Source: Mycogone perniciosa (lineage: Eukaryota > Ascomycota > Sordariomycetes > Hypocreales > Hypocreaceae). Taken from it: DNA of 20,982 nt. Below, in pieces: positions 16,720 to 20,982 of this stretch. The position numbers and the translations under genes were made by a program. Numbering within the stretch: the stretch's first letter is position 1; each line of letters begins with the position of its first letter. Below the pieces are notes generated by a model. That model was given only the letters and a program-made list of their open reading frames with translations, was not told the DNA's origin and ran no database searches. The DNA lies in NCBI GenBank assembly GCA_025331125.1, contig JAOALB010000308.1, positions 1-20,982 of the forward strand. The letters run 5' to 3'.

Positions 16720-18840
16720 GTGACAAGCCTGACTAAAGAGCATGGTAGAACTCCTCTGACCGCAAAGGCCGTTTTGCGTAGAGAATCCAGAGAATGCAAA
16801 GCAAGAGATACTCCATATTCTCATTGTCACGCCTCAAGATGTCTTTAAACAGTTCGCTCAAGTCGCTCGGTATTTCTGCAAGTTTCTTTCCCAGAGCCAG
16901 TTGGTCCCATCGATATTCTTTGTTGAGAATATCAACAACTAGGATGGCCCACAGGAAAACACCAGCACCCTTCCCGAGGAGCTCTTCAACAAGTGCAGGG
17001 TTTTTGATCCGGAGGCGGCTTGCGACGTAGTTTGCCAAGTCTTCAGCATGACCTAGTTGATGCTCTAGTGTAAGTCGTATTCCCTGTTGTATGACGATGT
17101 AGGGGTAATGTTGACTGGAGAAACAAACTCGTAGTGGGACGCCTTTGTCAGTGGATTGTACTCCTAGCTCCTCGAAATATTGGACCATGTCCACAACTTG
17201 TTGTTTGTCGCACTCGTCGAGAGCATCGACGAAGCAAGTAAACGAGCGTTGACCGAGGGCGGAAACTGCGTTGTAGAAGAGGTCCTTCAGAACATTCAAG
17301 CAAGGATAGCCATTCTGACTCTGGGGAGCGAGGTCGGGATCATCGAAGACTGTCTGGAGCTCAGGGTAACCTTCGAGCAGCTGGAGTAGCAAAGATCGGT
17401 ACATCCCTTCGATCGACTTTTCCAAGTATTCTCCCCGAGCGTTGAAGAAAGAAGCAGTAATAGAATGCTCGCGGCTGGCTTTGCGCTTCATGCTCAAGTA
17501 TGCGAACTTCATAATAGTCGACTTGCCTGCACCCGGCTTGCCACTGATCCACAAAAAGCCATGGTGTTGCGTCAATTTTCGGAGATCAAGCCATGCTTGG
17601 TACTCAGGGTGGTTAAGAAACTATCGACATGTATTGGCGTAGGTGGTCTTGATGGTCGTTTTACGAGAATCCAGCTGGTCAAATCTGAGGGAGTGCAGTA
17701 ATCGCTGCCGGTGATCATTCGATAAATCTTGAACTACGCACCGGATATGAGCCATGATGACCAGAACATGCTCCCAAGACCATTGAATTTAACTTACGAG
17801 GCTTGGGCACATGGGAAGCTTTTGTATGCGGTTTGCCCACGGATAGCACCGCCAGTAATTCCCTTGTGTATGCAGCCGCGGTTGCAGCCGCATACCTTTG
17901 CCATTCCATGTTTTTGTGGGAATCCGAGTAGTCGCAGATTCCTCGGATCGCAAGACAATGGAGATCACCCATCAGCCCAGCGGTCTCCATTTCGAAACAC
18001 ATGACGTCCAGCTCTCGAGCGACTTTACCCCGGGCAATTCCACTCTTCATGACTTGATTCCCTGAGGCGATCACACCCTAATGTATCAGCGGATCGTCCG
18101 ACATCCGCCTGTTTCGCGGCACTAGCTTCGAATGGTCGCATCCGTCACAGCCGGGTGTGGAAGATATATGCTCGTACGTCGCGCAGAAGAGGCGATCCGG
18201 TGAGCTCGGACGACCATACTCGGAGCGCCCCTCAAACTTCTCCATCAGAATGGATGGGATCCAGCTGCTATCTAGGTCATGTTTTGCTCGTAAGGAGGTC
18301 ACGGCTGTACCGAGTAGCGGATGAGGAATCTTCGGGATCGCTGTACGCCGGATCTGTCCATCTCCGACGATCTTCCCTAGATCATACTGCATTACCCTGG
18401 TCCCAACCACGATGTCGCCCAAACGTATATCGGCCTTGCTCGGCAGTCCGCCTCCAATTCCTACCATCAAACCTAGGCGGATCGACGGGAAGGTACGAAA
18501 CAGGTGGGTCAATACATTCGCCGCGTTGTTTGTTCCGTACTGGCAAGCACGCAATAACGATGTTGTGGTGCTCTATGCTGCCGAGCGTGTAGGTGTTTGT
18601 GTCGTTCCTATGCCTTGGCAGGTCTTCGTGAACCTCGTCCAGCATGGCGCAAGCTGCTGCCATCTCTATGTGCAGTGCGCAGATCCAGGCGATGGTGTAA
18701 TGATCATGCGGGGTGGGCAAACCGTTTCGCGACTCGTGAAACCCATTGCCCAGGTCGTCGTGGAAAGTCTTTTGTCGCTTCGGAGGGTGAGGGGAGCTTG
18801 TCTCAGCATGGTCTTCGTGCCAAGGTTGTCTCCCATTCAT
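16720..18840 (-). pseudogene. PNP-NACHT NLR-like protein, truncated and stop-damaged
   Basis: Exon 1 (18840-17798) starts MNGRQPWHEDHAETSS and carries a nucleoside-phosphorylase-like domain: YTIAWICALHIEMAAACAML, YTLGSIEHHNIVIACLP, IRLGLMVGIGGGLPSKADIR, LGDIVVGTRVMQYDLGK, VIASGNQVMKSGIARGK, DVMCFEMETAGLMGDL and RGICDYSDSHKN. A 64-nt intron (17797-17734, GTAAGT...CGTAG) joins in phase to exon 2: NDHRQRLLHSLRFDQLDSR, then a NACHT domain with Walker A GKPGAGKST and Walker B FVDALDECD. Lesions are a frameshift near 18540, TAG at 18080-18078 in place of the Tyr of IHYG, TAG at 17623-17621 in place of a Trp, and TAG at 16735-16733. Similarity ends at 16720 against LTR C, so the C-terminal repeat domain is lost. 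Intact relatives are cytosolic NLRs involved in non-self recognition or cell death in fungi. This copy cannot make the full protein. Confidence 0.88.
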
Positions 18841-19096
18841 CTCGGTGAGATATCCATCTGGTTATAATTCACAGGCACGACTTTGCTCGACGTGTAATCG
18901 TCGGTAAGGGTACTCCGTAGATATCGCGGAATGGCTAAACTGAATGGCGTTCGATGAAAGGCGATTATCACAACAGGGTTTTTTGGCCGATTCGCATTTG
19001 GACATGGAGGGAAGAAGAGGAGAGACGATCGGGCGCGCATCGGGCAGCCATGCATGGTCTCGCTGTCGGACACATGCACGCACTAGAACCACTAAC
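18841..19096. other. upstream region of the NLR pseudogene
   Basis: No gene is seen. It holds the presumed NLR promoter and one TACTCCGTA at 18911-18919. The short frames here (80 codons on two minus-strand frames, 18837-19104) are mutually exclusive and unrecognised. Confidence 0.35.
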
Positions 19097-19160
19097 AGTG
19101 CCATGCCCCACTTATTAGCTGGTCCGGTTTCGTCCCAGCTGATAAGTGGTGCCCGACACT
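19097..19160. repeat. 64-bp foldback made of two transposon ends
   Basis: The arms at 19097-19122 and 19135-19160 are inverted repeats matching at 21 of 26 positions (shared core CCACTTAT-AGCTGG) with a 12-nt loop. The left side, 19092-19132, matches 33 of 41 bases at 1278-1318, the sequence upstream of the pogo-type transposase remnant. TA occurs at both borders (19093-19094 and 19160-19161), as expected for a TA-targeting family. This looks like an internally deleted derivative holding little but the two ends. Confidence 0.6.
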
Positions 19161-19268
19161 AAGGCGGCCACATCAGCAAGACGGCCACTTTTCCTATCAA
19201 TTCAACTTCTTTACCGAATATCTCAACACCACACAATGGAATACTTTAGCAAAGTCGAAATGAGTGTA

Positions 19269-19727
19269 CAGTAGAGTGCGAAATGAGTGTCCGCAATTTG
19301 CATATTGAGAAACTCTCTGAGCATGGACCAGGCTGCTGCCTGCTGTAGCCAGCACTACATAATAACGCATATCAGGTTATTCGTTAATATCAACCTAACA
19401 AAGGCCACTTATGGCTTTTTAATGTTCTATGTTAAGATTTTGATCTTTCTCATTCTTAAAAGCCAGAAACAGTAACTTAACAATATGGCACTTATGGATC
19501 TAAAGCTTATTCTACTAATAAAGGGATTAGAGCCGCTTTCGGCTGTTTCTTGCCGTTCCCATCTATATGGCAACAGCGAAATGGGTATTATGTAATATTA
19601 GGTAAAGATTAAGAAAGTACGGTTGGACTGCGCTCATAGAAGTATAGCTACGGAGCTAAGAGGTATGGTCTGTGCCCAGAAACTTTCCATCTATAGAAAT
19701 CGCGGACACTCATTTCGCACTCTACTG
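19269..19727. mobile_element. 459-bp Tc1/mariner-type MITE
   Basis: Perfect 26-bp inverted repeats, 19269-19294 and 19702-19727, start CAGTAGAGTGCGAAATGAGT and end in CCGC; after one mismatch the next four bases also pair. A TA dinucleotide borders each end (19267-19268 and 19728-19729), the target duplication of Tc1/mariner and pogo families. The interior is AT-rich and has only a 62-codon unrecognised frame, so it is non-autonomous. The left flank repeats part of the terminal sequence (CGAAATGAGTGT at 19256-19267), which suggests insertion into or beside a related copy. Confidence 0.88.
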
Positions 19728-19729
19728 TA

Positions 19730-20689
19730 TACATCCGCCTCCGGCGAGCACGCTGGATACTGCTTGAAAGAGCAGTAGGACGAAGCAGCAGACCTTCTCG
19801 TGGTGTCCGGTGTCAGTAGCCATGGCGTGAACGCGTCGTCGGCGAAGCTAACAAGCTGCAAGAGGGATATCGCGTACGAAAACCATCCGACTCGGAACCG
19901 TTCTGGCGATGAGACAGGACACCCTCGAATCAGTCTGGCTCTGGGCGGTCGACGCGTGAGGTGGCCCACAAGGGGGTTGAAGCGACGCCGGCCCGAGGGC
20001 TCAGAAGAAGCCTACGTGCTCTATTTGGACGGGATAGAGATGATGACGCTGACGGGAGCAGGAGGTTGTCGGATCTGTTAAGGGAGTGACCACAGAGAGC
20101 CCGGGCCACCCGCGTATGCGTTGGACGTGTGGTGCGAGGAGCAAAGCCCGCCGCTGACGATACGCCCCCGATGACATGACGCCCAAATATCATATGGCGG
20201 AAACTGGTTAGGTTAGTGGACGGAGTGCGGGCGGCTGTGCCGGCGTGGCAGCTGTACGCGCCTCCGATCTGCAAGACATGGTCGGCCGCGTCTCGGAGAC
20301 GATTCGCGGTAATGGGAAGCCGGACCTGGGGTCGCGCCTAGGGTGGCCGGTGGGCCGTAGCAGGATACAGTGACCAGAAGGCAGGGAGCCGGAGAGGGCC
20401 TGACTCGCACTCAGGTCGCCGGACGTACTTGCCGGCGGGGTGTCGCCCCCTAGATGGCTCCCAAGGAGACCTGCGGAGACTGTGTTCTGGCTCGAGAGGA
20501 CGGATGCGCATGTCGGTCAGCTTACGAGACGGGGAATGGTGCCCGTTGCGGCTGGCTTAAGGTGCAAACTCGGATTACCGACCGCAAGGCCCGTACCGGA
20601 TACGGGGCGGTATCGTAACGGCCTTGGCAGGGCGTGGTACTCCTGTGGGAAGGTCTCCAGAAGGAGCATAAGGCTAACGGGGTCGTTAA
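19730..20689. other. GC-rich segment of unknown nature
   Basis: The composition changes sharply to GC-rich just right of the MITE. Frames of 60-114 codons overlap on both strands (for example minus 19930-20274 and plus 19800-20081), which GC-rich DNA produces by chance. A cysteine-rich reading on the plus strand near 20464-20560 (CGDCVLAREDGCACRSAYET) could be a zinc-knuckle remnant. I cannot find reverse-transcriptase motifs here, so the LINE fragment that follows seems to be cut or rearranged at its 5' side. Confidence 0.4.
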
Positions 20690-20982
20690 GGCATAGCCAC
20701 GGCCGGCCGGGTGGCTTCCCGGGAAGGAGTAGGTTTTCCAGAGGCCATCGCCGACGAAACAGCAGCAACCAAAGCAGAGACAGGTTGGGCCATTCGCGTG
20801 GCAGTCAGCAGCTCAGCGCGGAACGAACTGGTGGGAGTGGGAGGAGCCATCCAGATTCCGGCATCCATACGCGGCGGCCCGAAGACCGAGACCTTCTCCT
20901 TCACACTGGGCAAGAGAACGGAACAGAACCCCTACAGCGGAGAACTAGCAGCGATAGCATACGCTCTAAGACGACACCTACC
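20690..20982 (+). CDS. LINE (Tad-like) ORF2, RNase H region, partial, runs off the window
   Basis: The frame is open from 20690 (after TAA at 20687) to the window end, 97 codons. GWAIRVAVSSSARNELVGVG, GAIQIP, TFSFTLGKRTEQNPYSGELA and AIAYALRRHL match the RNase H domain at the end of fungal Tad-like LINE polyproteins, where VSSSAR takes the place of the usual TDGS. The acidic residue of the GELA motif is present. The sequence is GC-rich with no RIP-type stop, unlike the LINE tail at 12746-13050, so it is a younger or RIP-spared copy. The upstream reverse transcriptase cannot be read, so the copy is probably 5'-truncated. It continues beyond position 20982. Confidence 0.8.

Noticed and set aside
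17685..17797. 113-nt intron in the NLR ending at CCCTCAG
   Set aside because: It breaks the frame, whereas ending the intron at 17734 (CGTAG) joins exons in phase and restores the conserved RLLHSLRFDQLDSR segment.
20206..20216. Telomere-like GGTTAGGTTAG
   Set aside because: Only two imperfect units, not TTAGGG, with no array. No evidence of a telomere or interstitial telomeric tract.
1..20982. CRISPR arrays, tRNA or rRNA genes, bacterial operons
   Set aside because: No regularly spaced repeats, no tRNA cloverleaf or rRNA sequence seen; introns and families are fungal.

Overview
The window reads as accessory, repeat-rich DNA of a filamentous ascomycete, most likely a Eurotiomycete of the Aspergillus/Penicillium type. 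The grounds are short GT-AG introns of 50-74 nt, fungal-only families (SAT4/Pth11-like rhodopsin-domain protein, PNP-NACHT NLR, DHA2 transporter, fungal anoctamin), pogo/Fot1-type and hAT-type transposon remains, Tad-like LINE pieces and LTR repeats. No species is claimed. Most of the window is AT-rich and bears the mark of repeat-induced point mutation (RIP): in reading frames that are otherwise well conserved, stops sit mainly where Trp (TGG), Gln (CAA/CAG) or Arg (CGA) would be expected.

Layout. 1-1277: no assigned gene; a possible gene tail at the left edge. 1278-1907: N-terminal remnant of a pogo-type transposase, cut by a 240-bp LTR (copy A). 1953-2469 (+): anoctamin (TMEM16) relic, abutting 2430-3461 (-), a DHA2 MFS transporter relic. 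3796-4746 (+): full-length but stop-riddled quinone-oxidoreductase-like MDR pseudogene, divergent from the transporter. 4747-6457: degenerate, unassigned. 6458-7845 (+): four-exon SAT4/Pth11-like membrane-protein pseudogene. 8089-8700 (-): C-terminal GH30 glycosidase remnant. 9125-10296 (-): conserved fungal gene split by a 705-bp hAT-type MITE with perfect 21-bp terminal repeats and a perfect 8-bp target duplication. 10373-11584: two LTR-like direct repeats. 12746-13050 (-): LINE tail. 13202-13430 (-): LTR copy B. 13871-14542 (-): the one apparently intact gene, a secreted protein with a signal peptide, a Kex2 site and ten cysteines. 14900-15700: strongly AT-rich wasteland. 16491-16719: LTR copy C, which truncates a PNP-NACHT NLR pseudogene (16720-18840, -). 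19097-19160: 64-bp foldback made of two transposon ends. 19269-19727: 459-bp Tc1/mariner-type MITE. From about 19730 the DNA turns GC-rich and ends inside a LINE RNase H domain that shows no RIP.

How the parts relate. The MFS/MDR pair and the nearby rhodopsin-domain and GH30 genes may be remains of a secondary-metabolism or nutrient locus, but no core biosynthetic enzyme is visible. The secreted cysteine-rich protein and the dead NLR, about 2 kb apart, fit a fast-turnover interaction locus; any functional link is inference. I found no CRISPR array, tRNA or rRNA, and nothing that amounts to a new multi-gene system. The best leads are the intact secreted protein surrounded by decayed DNA and the well-dated set of nested transposon insertions.
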